From NCBI GenBank assembly GCA_017466455.1, contig JAFTUD010000001.1, positions 104,892-168,891 on the forward strand: 64,000 nucleotides of DNA, written 5' to 3'. Origin of the DNA: Clostridia bacterium (GTDB lineage: Bacteria > Bacillota_A > Clostridia > Oscillospirales > CAG-272). Each line of letters opens with the position of its first letter. Position 1 is the stretch's first letter. Below are positions 7,446 to 15,268 of the stretch, piece by piece. Below the pieces are notes generated by a model. The model had not been told where the DNA came from. It was given only the letters and a program-made list of their open reading frames with translations, and did not search any database. A program made the translations under genes and the position numbers.

Positions 7446-8462
7446 TCAGTCGTCGCTCGTTCCCTTTTTGCGCTTAATTGAGGCAAGCGGATTCATATTT
7501 ACGGCATCCTCCATGCCCTTGTTGGAAACATGCGTGTAAATTTGCGTGGTGTTCAGCTGCTCATGTCCCAAAATTTCCTTAAGCACACGGACATCAACCT
7601 TTCCCGTCTGATACATTAGTGTTGCCGCAGTATGCCTTAGCTTATGCACGGAGTAATGCTTGTAATCAAGTCCTGCCATTTCAAGATACTTGTAAACAAG
7701 CCATTGAACGGTCTTGTCGCTTATTCTTTGATTACGCTTGCTAAGAAACAGAGCAGGCACATTTATATGCGCATACTCGTTTGAGCGACGGATATTAAGA
7801 TATCTTGTAAGCGCATCACGGCACGCGTCATTCAAATAAATTACTCTTTCCTTGTTACCCTTACCGATAACACGGAGTGAGCGTAGCTCCCTGTCAAGGT
7901 CGTTGAGATTTATACCGCATAGCTCATTAAGACGCATACCGCAGTTCAAAAACAGCGTAATAATGCAGTAATCCCTCTCACGGGTCTTTGACTCCTTGTC
8001 ATTTTGCACCGCCTCAAGTAAGGCAACACTCTCATCAATGCTCAAAAACTTCGGTAGTGATTGCTTCTTCTTCGGCGTTTCGATGTCAATGGCGGGATTA
8101 GACTCCATAAGTCGCCTTTTTTGGCAAACAAACTTGTAAAATGACTTTATCGCCGAAAGCTTCCTTGACTTAGCCGCCGCTTGATTTCGCCTTTCGTTAG
8201 ATACATAAATGAAAAACTCGTAAATCTCATCAGTGCGCACCGAGAAGATAACATCATTGCCAAGATTTGAAATATCAATTTTCTCAAAAAAGTCCGAGCG
8301 TGTGTCAATTCCACTGCGCCTTGCGTATATGTAGCGGAAAAACAGCTTAAGGTCAGATAAATATTCGTTTATCGTTTTTTTAGAGCACCCCTGAATTGTG
8401 AGCTTGTAGGACGCAAAATCCCGCACAATCTGAGGCATCGTTTCAATAGGAAAAATCTCCAT
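7446..8462 (-). CDS. Tyrosine recombinase, XerC/XerD-like
   Basis: The 338-residue site-specific recombinase has an N-terminal SAM-like DNA-binding domain (about 10-120) and a catalytic domain (about 145-325). The full catalytic set is visible: arginine in GMRLNEL (about 177), lysine in GKGNKERVIYL (about 200), HKLRHTAAT (about 273-281), and histidine and tyrosine in LGHEQLNTTQIYTH (about 299-312). A GGGGGGACATT site precedes the ATG. Length and sequence resemble the housekeeping Xer-type proteins of Clostridia that resolve chromosome dimers, although a mobile-element integrase cannot be excluded. No att sites or phage genes are adjacent. Confidence 0.88.
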   Translation of the reverse strand: MEIFPIETMPQIVRDFASYKLTIQGCSKKTINEYLSDLKLFFRYIYARRSGIDTRSDFFEKIDISNLGNDVIFSVRTDEIYEFFIYVSNERRNQAAAKSRKLSAIKSFYKFVCQKRRLMESNPAIDIETPKKKQSLPKFLSIDESVALLEAVQNDKESKTRERDYCIITLFLNCGMRLNELCGINLNDLDRELRSLRVIGKGNKERVIYLNDACRDALTRYLNIRRSNEYAHINVPALFLSKRNQRISDKTVQWLVYKYLEMAGLDYKHYSVHKLRHTAATLMYQTGKVDVRVLKEILGHEQLNTTQIYTHVSNKGMEDAVNMNPLASIKRKKGTSDD

Positions 8463-8607
8463 AATGTCCCCCTAATTTAATAGCCAAGCGCTAAGCAAGA
8501 CCGAGATGCTTGGCATAATCTATACCTACATTCTACCACAACGAAAACGACTTTTGTATAATTTAAGCGAAATTTTGTATAAAAACTGTAAATTTTTTTA
8601 AATCCTC

Positions 8608-8636
8608 TTGAAATTCCTTGGCAATTATTCTATTAT
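8608..8636 (+). promoter_or_regulatory. Promoter of the membrane protein at 8671
   Basis: TTGAAA (8608-8613), a 17-bp spacer and TATTAT (8631-8636) lie 34 bp before the start codon. Confidence 0.65.
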
Positions 8637-8670
8637 ATATGTAAGCAAAACCGATAAAGAGGAAATAGTA

Positions 8671-9234
8671 ATGGAAAAAATAAAGCGCTTCTTCTCCGAA
8701 TACGGAGAGATAATAGGAAAAATAATCATAAACCATATCGCAATGGCGATTTTCGGAATAATCGTAATTATCGCAACAGGCAAAATCCCCGTGCTTCAGC
8801 ATGTCGCAGGCATTGTCGCAATACTTATGTATATGTTCCTTTTGTATATGATAATGTGGGAGCTGGGCGCAAAGCACCATGTAAGAGTGGACAACGGCGA
8901 AAAAAAGGATAAATTGCTCGGGCTTAAAATCTCCCTTGTGGCAAACTCCGTTTTCATTCTTATAAGCACCGTTGAATTTGTTCTTTATTTCTTCACCACC
9001 GCCGATATGGAAAGCGCGGTAAATAATGTGTGGGGAATTGCACGCATTATAATGCAGTATGTCTACGGAATGTATCTTTCAATTTCCTCGCTTACATTAA
9101 GCTTCCCGGCAACGCATATTCTCCTTGCCCTGCCTGCTATAATATGCTGTACCCTTTCGTACATAGCGGGCATTAGCGGAAAGAAGTGCCTTGTCCCCGA
9201 CAGAAAAAAGGATGCTCAAAATAAACGCAGATAA
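8671..9234 (+). CDS. Integral membrane protein of unknown function (187 aa)
   Basis: About four hydrophobic segments are visible (residues about 20-40, 45-65, 85-110 and 130-175), with a basic N-terminus and a lysine/arginine-rich C-terminal tail. The ATG at 8671 is preferred because AAAGAGGAAATAG precedes it; the upstream in-frame ATG at 8608 falls inside the promoter. I do not recognise the family. Confidence 0.75.
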   Translation: MEKIKRFFSEYGEIIGKIIINHIAMAIFGIIVIIATGKIPVLQHVAGIVAILMYMFLLYMIMWELGAKHHVRVDNGEKKDKLLGLKISLVANSVFILISTVEFVLYFFTTADMESAVNNVWGIARIIMQYVYGMYLSISSLTLSFPATHILLALPAIICCTLSYIAGISGKKCLVPDRKKDAQNKRR

Positions 9235-9241
9235 ATAAAAT

Positions 9242-9271
9242 AAAAAAGTCTCGGACACCCGAGGCTTTTTT
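9242..9271. terminator. Bidirectional terminator
   Basis: CTCGG-ACAC-CCGAG, extended by A5 and T5 flanks, lies between the convergent genes at 8671-9234 and 9282-9509. Confidence 0.85.
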
Positions 9272-9281
9272 ATGTATTAAG

Positions 9282-9509
9282 TTATGCGCACAATGGTTGC
9301 TTGTCGAGAATAAGGAAAATGAGGTCAAGTACCCATGTGATTGTGCAACCAGCAACAAGCCAAATAATTCCAACAACGAGAGTTACGAGGTTGCCGGTGC
9401 AAGCTCCCTTAACGATACGATAGATAGCCCATGCAATATCGAGAACAGGAAGTGCGAGAAGGATTTTAACAATCTTAGGAAGGTTGTCAAATGCTTTGAT
9501 AAGATCCAT
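9282..9509 (-). CDS. Small two-helix membrane protein (75 aa)
   Basis: Two hydrophobic helices are visible: residues about 12-32 and 40-70, the latter containing LVVGIIWLVAG and ITWVLDLIFLIL. A GAAAGGAGAAA site precedes the ATG. The small size, topology and start sequence resemble short membrane proteins common in Clostridia, somewhat like Pmp3/YqaE proteins, although the YqaE signature is not clear. The function is unknown. Confidence 0.7.
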   Translation of the reverse strand: MDLIKAFDNLPKIVKILLALPVLDIAWAIYRIVKGACTGNLVTLVVGIIWLVAGCTITWVLDLIFLILDKQPLCA

Positions 9510-9605
9510 AATATTTCTCCTTTCAAAAATTAACTGAGAAAAATCTCAACGATATTCTCAACGATATTATATCACTGCACTGTTAAAAAATCAACCTTTT
9601 TTATG

Positions 9606-10517
9606 CTATTTTTCAAACTTTTTGAAAAACTTGAAGGTAAGTGGCCATACAACCGCCGCAAATATAACGATAATAGCATACCTGATGGCTCTTTCCACCA
9701 TAGCAGGAAGGAAGAGAAGAAGCAGTGGCTTTAAAAGCACCTTGATAGCAAGCACAAGCCCAAGACCGATGGCGCTCTTAATCACCTGAGTGTACCATTT
9801 TCCGCTGACATCAAAGTTGACATACTTCCTTTCAAGCGGATAAGCAATAAGAAATCCGCCCGTTGCGCCAAGTAATGTGCAAGCATTCTTTAGCCCCGAC
9901 TCATAGTTGTGCGGGTCAAGGTCGGCAGGGAAAGGGAAGAATAAAACGAAGAACAGGAAGAAAAGCGAGAGGGCGAACATCGCGCCAAAGAAAATGTACA
10001 TTATCTTGGGGTTGTCCTCAGCCTTGTCAAAAATCGGCTTAACTAAGAATATGAGCGCAAGCGCAATACCCACAGAAACAAGCACATCAAGCGGTGTATG
10101 CACGCCAAGATACATTCTTGAAATAGGAACAAGGGCGCAAATTACAATGCAAACAATTCTCACCCATTTCTTTTTGAAAATATAAGCAAGCGCGCCGAAT
10201 GTGCCGACCGAGTTTTGCGTGTGACCGCTTGGGAAGGAGTAGCCCGTTGCCTCAGCCCTTGCGCTTTCAACAATAGAAAACGAGGGGTCCTTCACCCACG
10301 GACGGGGAATTCTGAATAAAAGCTTCAAAAACTGATTTAATACCGTGCCAATAAAGCCGACGCTTAAAATGTAGTAGCCGTTCTTCTTTGAAAAGCACCA
10401 AAAAATAATGATAGCCACCGCCATAAAGGCTGTTTCCTCACCGAGCTTTGTAATCAGCGAGAAGATAAAATCAAATACAGGATTTCTGATTTTTTCAAGT
10501 AATCTTAAAAATTCCAT
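9606..10517 (-). CDS. PAP2-family membrane phosphatase
   Basis: This 303-residue multi-pass protein is a phosphatidic acid phosphatase type 2-like enzyme. All three family motifs are present in order: K-x6-RP as KLLFRIPRPW (about 75), SFPSGHTQ (about 118) and SRMYLGVHTPLD (about 162-173). At least three further hydrophobic stretches follow, so it is longer than the minimal family. Typical substrates are phosphatidic acid or undecaprenyl pyrophosphate; which applies here cannot be told. The start at 10517 is chosen for its GAGGTGATT site; the reading to 10556 has none. Confidence 0.9.
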   Translation of the reverse strand: MEFLRLLEKIRNPVFDFIFSLITKLGEETAFMAVAIIIFWCFSKKNGYYILSVGFIGTVLNQFLKLLFRIPRPWVKDPSFSIVESARAEATGYSFPSGHTQNSVGTFGALAYIFKKKWVRIVCIVICALVPISRMYLGVHTPLDVLVSVGIALALIFLVKPIFDKAEDNPKIMYIFFGAMFALSLFFLFFVLFFPFPADLDPHNYESGLKNACTLLGATGGFLIAYPLERKYVNFDVSGKWYTQVIKSAIGLGLVLAIKVLLKPLLLLFLPAMVERAIRYAIIVIFAAVVWPLTFKFFKKFEK

Positions 10518-10572
10518 AATAATCACCTCAACTAAATTGTATAATAAAAGCGTCAAAAAGTCAAGTAAAGTA

Positions 10573-10601
10573 TTGACAAAAGGGGCAAAAACTACTAAAA
10601 T
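10573..10601 (+). promoter_or_regulatory. Promoter of the glycosidase operon
   Basis: TTGACA (10573-10578), a 17-bp spacer and TAAAAT (10596-10601) lie 43 bp before the start codon. Confidence 0.75.
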
Positions 10602-10644
10602 TATAGGTAACTACACATATTACCGAATATAACGGAGGAAAAAT

Positions 10645-12750
10645 ATGTCAAAATGGATATGGCTTGATACGGTTGCGTTTCCCGAATATGACGAAAACGG
10701 CGGAAAATACTGCCGTGTGGAGCTTGCTTGCGAATATCTTATCCCAAGGGGAGAAAAATATAAAATCCAAGCCTGTGCCGATGCAAGGTATGAGCTTTTT
10801 GTAAACGGCAAATTTATCGGCAGAGGACCTGTTAGCGCAGGCGGAGATTTTCTCTATCCCAAAATGATAAATGCTTACTATGATACATATGAGCTTAAAT
10901 CAAGCGAAATCGTTGAAATAAGGGCGATTGTCACCTCAAAGCCCCTTGCCCTGTGCGAATATTCGTTTGGAAAAAGCGGATTTTACCTTGAGGTAATCGG
11001 CAAGGACGGCGCAATTATACCCCCTGCCACAAAATGGCGCGCACGCCCGCTTAGCGAGTGTGTAGAGCCAACCGTTACCGACTATACCCGCCCCCCGCTT
11101 GAATTTGCGGACTGTAAGGAAACAGAGGATATCTATAACGCGCTCCCGTCCCCCCTCTCTCACCTTGATGAGCAAATTATATCCCCTGTGAAAATAGACA
11201 CAATAGACCTGAATACAACCACAGGTCGCGCTGTTTTTGATAAAATATACTCCGCCTATCCCTTGATTAGCATAAAAGCCGACGGAGAGGTAAGGGTAAA
11301 TATAAAATGCGAGGAAATTGACGGCGTTGGCGAATATAGCGAGGTAATAATTGTCTCAGGCGATACCGACCACGCCTGCCATCGACTCCGTAGCGTCGGA
11401 CAAATCACACTAACCCTTGAAAATATAAGCGCTAAAAACGCTAAAATTGATAGCGTAAAAATCATATATAGCGCCTACCCTGTGAAAAACGAGGCTACCT
11501 TTGCCTGCGATGATGAGCTTCTTAATAAAATATACGAGCTGTCTATGCACACACTCAAGATTTGCCGTCGTGACATTCACCTTGATTCACCGCACCATCA
11601 GGAATTTCTCGCCTGCACGGGCGACTACTTTATCCAAGCGCTGATGGAGTATTATAACATTTGCGACCCCTCGCTTACACGCTTTGATATTCTGCGTACC
11701 GCAAAAATGCTTGAAATCCAAAACGGACGCATTTTTCACACCACATATAGCCTTATTTTTGCCGAATGGCTTCTTGATTACTATATGCACACAGCGGACA
11801 TCTCGCTCGTTAAGGAGTGCAAAACAGCGCTTGAGTGCCTGTTTAGTCGCTTTGATACATATATGGGCGAAAACGGACTTGTTGAAAAAGCGCCTAACTA
11901 TATGTTCGTTGACTGGATCTTAATGGATGAAAACGGCAACCATACCGACCCTACAAATATGATGTCCCACGGTAATTTTGAGGGCTTTAGCCTTCATCAT
12001 CCCCCAAAGGCGCTCGGACAGGGCGTGCTTTGTATGCTTTACTATAATGCCCTTGTCAAGGGTAGTGAGCTTTTTAACCTGCTTGGCGATACAAAAAGTG
12101 CCGAGGTGTGTCTGAAAAAGGCACAAAATCTCAAAAAAAGCATAAACACTCACCTCTACGACAGTGAGCGTGGGCTCTACCTTGGCGGTCTTAATACCGA
12201 GGATATGGCAAAAACGGGCGAGTGGCTACCCAAAAATACAAAAAAACGCTTCTATCTAAAGCAGGCAAATACCCTTGCAGTGCTATACGGCATTGCCCCC
12301 GAGGATAAGGCGAGGGACATTTTGACCTATGTTATATCCGACCTTAAAAAGGAGGAAATGCAACCGTATTTCTACCACTTCCTTTTTGAGGCGCTTATCA
12401 AAATGGATATGTTTGACCCCTACGGAATGGAGCTTCTTCGCAGATACGAGTCGCTTCTTAAAAAGTGCGATAAGGGTCTTTGCGAGGCGTGGGAGATGTT
12501 CCCCTCGGATTGCTCACACGCATGGGGTGGCACACCTGCCTATATCCTAAAGAAGGCACTTAGTGGCTTTGAAGTTCTTGAGGCAGGCTTCAAAAAGGTC
12601 AAAATCAGACCGTGGATCTTTGATCTTGACTATATCTATATCGGAATCCCAACCCCATATGGCGAGATTGAAATCAGAATAAACGAAAACGGATTTCTGT
12701 GCAATGCTCCCGATGAGATACAGGTAGTAACGGAGGAATATAAAAAATGA
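10645..12750 (+). CDS. Glycoside hydrolase of the six-hairpin type, alpha-L-rhamnosidase-like (GH78-like)
   Basis: The 701-residue protein has no signal peptide, so it should act in the cytoplasm. The N-terminal part (about 1-150) is beta-rich and resembles the rhamnosidase N-terminal domain, with ARYELFVNGKFIGRGP being typical. A middle beta region follows, then an (alpha/alpha)6 barrel (about 290-620) with DSPHHQEFLACTGD near 315 corresponding to the family's acidic active-site region, then a C-terminal beta domain. Family members remove terminal L-rhamnose from plant glycosides and polysaccharides; the sugar specificity is inference. An ACGGAGGAAA site precedes the ATG. Its stop overlaps the next gene by ATGA, indicating translational coupling. 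Confidence 0.82.
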   Translation: MSKWIWLDTVAFPEYDENGGKYCRVELACEYLIPRGEKYKIQACADARYELFVNGKFIGRGPVSAGGDFLYPKMINAYYDTYELKSSEIVEIRAIVTSKPLALCEYSFGKSGFYLEVIGKDGAIIPPATKWRARPLSECVEPTVTDYTRPPLEFADCKETEDIYNALPSPLSHLDEQIISPVKIDTIDLNTTTGRAVFDKIYSAYPLISIKADGEVRVNIKCEEIDGVGEYSEVIIVSGDTDHACHRLRSVGQITLTLENISAKNAKIDSVKIIYSAYPVKNEATFACDDELLNKIYELSMHTLKICRRDIHLDSPHHQEFLACTGDYFIQALMEYYNICDPSLTRFDILRTAKMLEIQNGRIFHTTYSLIFAEWLLDYYMHTADISLVKECKTALECLFSRFDTYMGENGLVEKAPNYMFVDWILMDENGNHTDPTNMMSHGNFEGFSLHHPPKALGQGVLCMLYYNALVKGSELFNLLGDTKSAEVCLKKAQNLKKSINTHLYDSERGLYLGGLNTEDMAKTGEWLPKNTKKRFYLKQANTLAVLYGIAPEDKARDILTYVISDLKKEEMQPYFYHFLFEALIKMDMFDPYGMELLRRYESLLKKCDKGLCEAWEMFPSDCSHAWGGTPAYILKKALSGFEVLEAGFKKVKIRPWIFDLDYIYIGIPTPYGEIEIRINENGFLCNAPDEIQVVTEEYKK

Positions 12751-13235
12751 TAAAAATAGCACCCTTTTCAAAAGAAAACTCCACCGAGGCAATAGCCGTG
12801 TGGAACAGCGTCGTTGAGGACGGTCGCGCCTTTCCGCAGGAAATCCCCTTTACATATGACGAGGGCGTAGCCTTTTTTGAGGGTCAGACCTTCACAGGCG
12901 TCGCCTATGATGATGAAACGGGAGAGGTCGTCGGCGTATATATTTTACACCCTAACTTCATCGGCAGATGCTCGCATATCTGCAATACAAGCTACGCCGT
13001 TAAAAGAGGCAAAAGAGGTCTTGGAATAGGTAAGCTCATTGTCACAAACAGTATGGAAAAGGCAAGAGAGCACGGCTTCAAGGTCCTTCAGCTGAATGCT
13101 GTAATCGCCTCAAATGCTCCCGCCCTCGGACTCTATAAAAAGCTCGGACTCACCCCCCTTGGCGCGATAAAGGACGGATTTCGCAACAAGGACGGAGAAT
13201 ATGAGGATATAATCCCGCATTATATCAAGCTGTAA
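12747..13235 (+). CDS. GNAT-family N-acetyltransferase
   Basis: This 162-residue protein has the GNAT fold. The acetyl-CoA loop is near residue 91 (RGLGIGKLI, from the R/Q-x-x-G-x-G/A motif) and the closing ALGLYKKLGL motif near 132. It overlaps the glycosidase gene by four bases and is followed 14 bases later by the ygjV-like gene, so the three form one operon. The substrate is unknown; small molecules and proteins are both used by the family. Confidence 0.88.
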   Translation: MIKIAPFSKENSTEAIAVWNSVVEDGRAFPQEIPFTYDEGVAFFEGQTFTGVAYDDETGEVVGVYILHPNFIGRCSHICNTSYAVKRGKRGLGIGKLIVTNSMEKAREHGFKVLQLNAVIASNAPALGLYKKLGLTPLGAIKDGFRNKDGEYEDIIPHYIKL

Positions 13236-13249
13236 GAGAAGAGGTAAAA

Positions 13250-13804
13250 ATGGAAATTTTCGCACAGGTTATCGGTATTTTTGGAATGATAGCGAATATC
13301 CTATCCTTTCAGCAAAAGAGCCAAAGGGGAGTTATTGCCCTTCAATTTTTCGGCTCGCTCCTTTTTTCAATAAACTTTTTTATGCTCGGCGCATATGTAG
13401 GCTCAATGCTCAACCTCATCGGCATAGTAAGGGCGCTCGTTTTCTACTTTAAGGAAAAGACCCACGCAAATCACATCGCGTATCTCTTTGCCTTTTCATC
13501 GCTCTTTATCCTTGCATATGTGTTGACCTTTACCGCCTTTGGCACTGAGCCAAGCGCGAAAAATCTTGTAATTGAGTGCCTGCCCGTTGTCGCAATGATT
13601 GTCGCCACAGTAGCCTTTCGCTCTGAAAACGCAGGGGCGATAAGACGCTATGGCTTGATCTATTCGCCAATGTGGCTCGCCTATAACCTCTTTAACCTTT
13701 CAATCGGAGCAATCGGCTGTGAGGTTCTAAACCTCGCGTCAATAATAATCGGTATGATAAGACTTGATAAGTCAAAAAAGAATAGCAACGAAATCAAAAA
13801 ATAA
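13250..13804 (+). CDS. YgjV-family inner membrane protein
   Basis: The 184-residue protein has about five to six hydrophobic segments. The start pattern QVIGIFGMIANILSFQQKSQ, the following FFGSLLFSINFFMLGAY and the later SPMWLAYNLFNLSIGA are typical of the YgjV (Imp-YgjV) family, whose function is not known. A GAAGAGGTAA site precedes the start. It is the last gene of the glycosidase operon. Confidence 0.8.
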   Translation: MEIFAQVIGIFGMIANILSFQQKSQRGVIALQFFGSLLFSINFFMLGAYVGSMLNLIGIVRALVFYFKEKTHANHIAYLFAFSSLFILAYVLTFTAFGTEPSAKNLVIECLPVVAMIVATVAFRSENAGAIRRYGLIYSPMWLAYNLFNLSIGAIGCEVLNLASIIIGMIRLDKSKKNSNEIKK

Positions 13805-13935
13805 ATGAATTCCGCATTTCGACCGAGCGACCTCGGTAGGCAATCTCCGGCAACATACAATCGGGCTTTGCTCTGCACTCTCCGAGCAATTTTCTAACTT
13901 ATCATTCCGAATTCCGAACTCCGAATTCCGCATTG
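13805..13935. repeat. Intergenic heptamer-repeat island B
   Basis: This shorter relative of the islands at 4.2 and 35.1 kb has a hairpin ACCGAG-CGAC-CTCGGT near 13822, a variable middle, the CAATTTTCT tail and four tandem 7-mers (about 13906-13934). The outer base pair of the hairpin is A-T here but C-G in island A. It lies between the YgjV stop codon and the shared terminator. Confidence 0.8.
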
Positions 13936-13963
13936 AAAAAACCGCCACATGTGGCGGTTTTTT
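13936..13963. terminator. Bidirectional terminator
   Basis: This is a fully symmetrical hairpin, A6-CCGCCACATGTGGCGG-T6, between the convergent ygjV-like and MFS genes. Confidence 0.9.
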
Positions 13964-13965
13964 TG

Positions 13966-15153
13966 TTATATTTCATCTTTTTTGAAGAATTTTTTAAGCA
14001 CTACAACCATAATGGCAAGCGTTATCGGGAATATCATAGAGAACAGAAATCCTGCCTTTAATTCACCGCCAAACGCATCGGAAACGAAGCCTGCCACGCA
14101 AGGACCGCTAAGGCAACCAAGGTCACCTGCAAAAGCAAGTAAGCCGAAAAGCGGAACACCGCCCTTGGGCATGCGCTTCATAGCGATGCTGAATGACCCG
14201 GGCCAAAGCATGCCACAGCCAATACCGCAAATCGCGCAACCAATGAGCGAGATTATAGGAATAGGTGAGAATACAATCATAAGGTATGATACAACGCAAA
14301 TGCACGATGAAATCAAAATTCCGTTTTCAAGGTTGATTTTGTCCGCCATTTTTGCGTAAAACACTCTTGCGCTACCCATCGTAATAGCAAACAGGCAAGG
14401 ACCGATAAGGTCGCCGACCCACTTTTCAACGCCAAGACCCGCCTCGGCAAATGCGCTTGCCCATTGAGTAATGGCGATTTCGCTTGCTCCTGCGCAAAGC
14501 ATCATAATGAACAACACCCAAAAAATCTTGCTTGTCAAAAGCTCCTTGAATGAGCTTTCCTCGCTCTTTTCAACAAGAGTGTTAATAGGCACAAAGCAAA
14601 ACATAAACAGCGCCACCGCAGGGACAATAGCCCAAATTACCGACACAAGTCGCCAGTTGTCAATTCCGACCGTGCGGAAGAATATCGTGGAAAGAAGCAC
14701 AACCGCCATTTGTCCCCAACAGTAGAAGGAGTGCAAAAAGCTCATCATTCCGCCCTTGTTTTTAGACGGACACGCCTCAACAATAGGGCTGATAAGCACC
14801 TCAATCATACCACCGCCAAGACCGCAAAATACAGTAGCAATAATAAGAGCTAAGAACTTTTGTGGCATGATAGCGGGTAAAATCGGCAGAAGCAAAAGAC
14901 CGCTGACCGAAAAGGCAAGAGCGATTATAACGCATCGCCTGTATCCCCAAGTGGAAACATATTTTGAACAAATGAAGTCAATTAAAAGCTCAGTTACAAA
15001 GTTGCTTGCGATAAGCACACTGAGTTGCCAGATTTCAAGTCCGAATTCCTTTTGAAATGTGACAAAAAGAAGCGGAGCAAAGTTAATTAAAATCGCCTGC
15101 GTAACATATCCTATGCACGACGCGCCGATAGTCGCCTTGAAGCTTTTTCTCAT
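13966..15153 (-). CDS. Major facilitator superfamily transporter
   Basis: The 395-residue protein has about twelve membrane segments in two halves of six with a basic central loop (about 195-215), the standard MFS layout. Phrases such as VTQAILINFAPLLFVTF at the start and CGIGCGMLWPGSFSIAMKRMPKGG near 315 suggest a sugar- or fucose-permease-like branch. The substrate is not determinable. An ACGAGGGTT site precedes the ATG. It is a single gene, convergent with the glycosidase operon. Confidence 0.88.
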   Translation of the reverse strand: MRKSFKATIGASCIGYVTQAILINFAPLLFVTFQKEFGLEIWQLSVLIASNFVTELLIDFICSKYVSTWGYRRCVIIALAFSVSGLLLLPILPAIMPQKFLALIIATVFCGLGGGMIEVLISPIVEACPSKNKGGMMSFLHSFYCWGQMAVVLLSTIFFRTVGIDNWRLVSVIWAIVPAVALFMFCFVPINTLVEKSEESSFKELLTSKIFWVLFIMMLCAGASEIAITQWASAFAEAGLGVEKWVGDLIGPCLFAITMGSARVFYAKMADKINLENGILISSCICVVSYLMIVFSPIPIISLIGCAICGIGCGMLWPGSFSIAMKRMPKGGVPLFGLLAFAGDLGCLSGPCVAGFVSDAFGGELKAGFLFSMIFPITLAIMVVVLKKFFKKDEI

Positions 15154-15268
15154 AGAACCCTCGTTAAAAAATCAAGAAAAAATTAAATGTAATTTTCATA
15201 CTCAATTATTTTAACACATATAAAAATAAAGTCAAGCCCTTTGGCGAAAATACTTCCTAAATTTAATT

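Noticed and set aside
7446..8462. Tyrosine recombinase as the mark of an integrated phage or genomic island
   Set aside because: Neighbours are housekeeping genes, there is no tRNA att site, and length and motifs fit a Xer-like housekeeping recombinase. The nearby direct repeats are reported separately without this claim.
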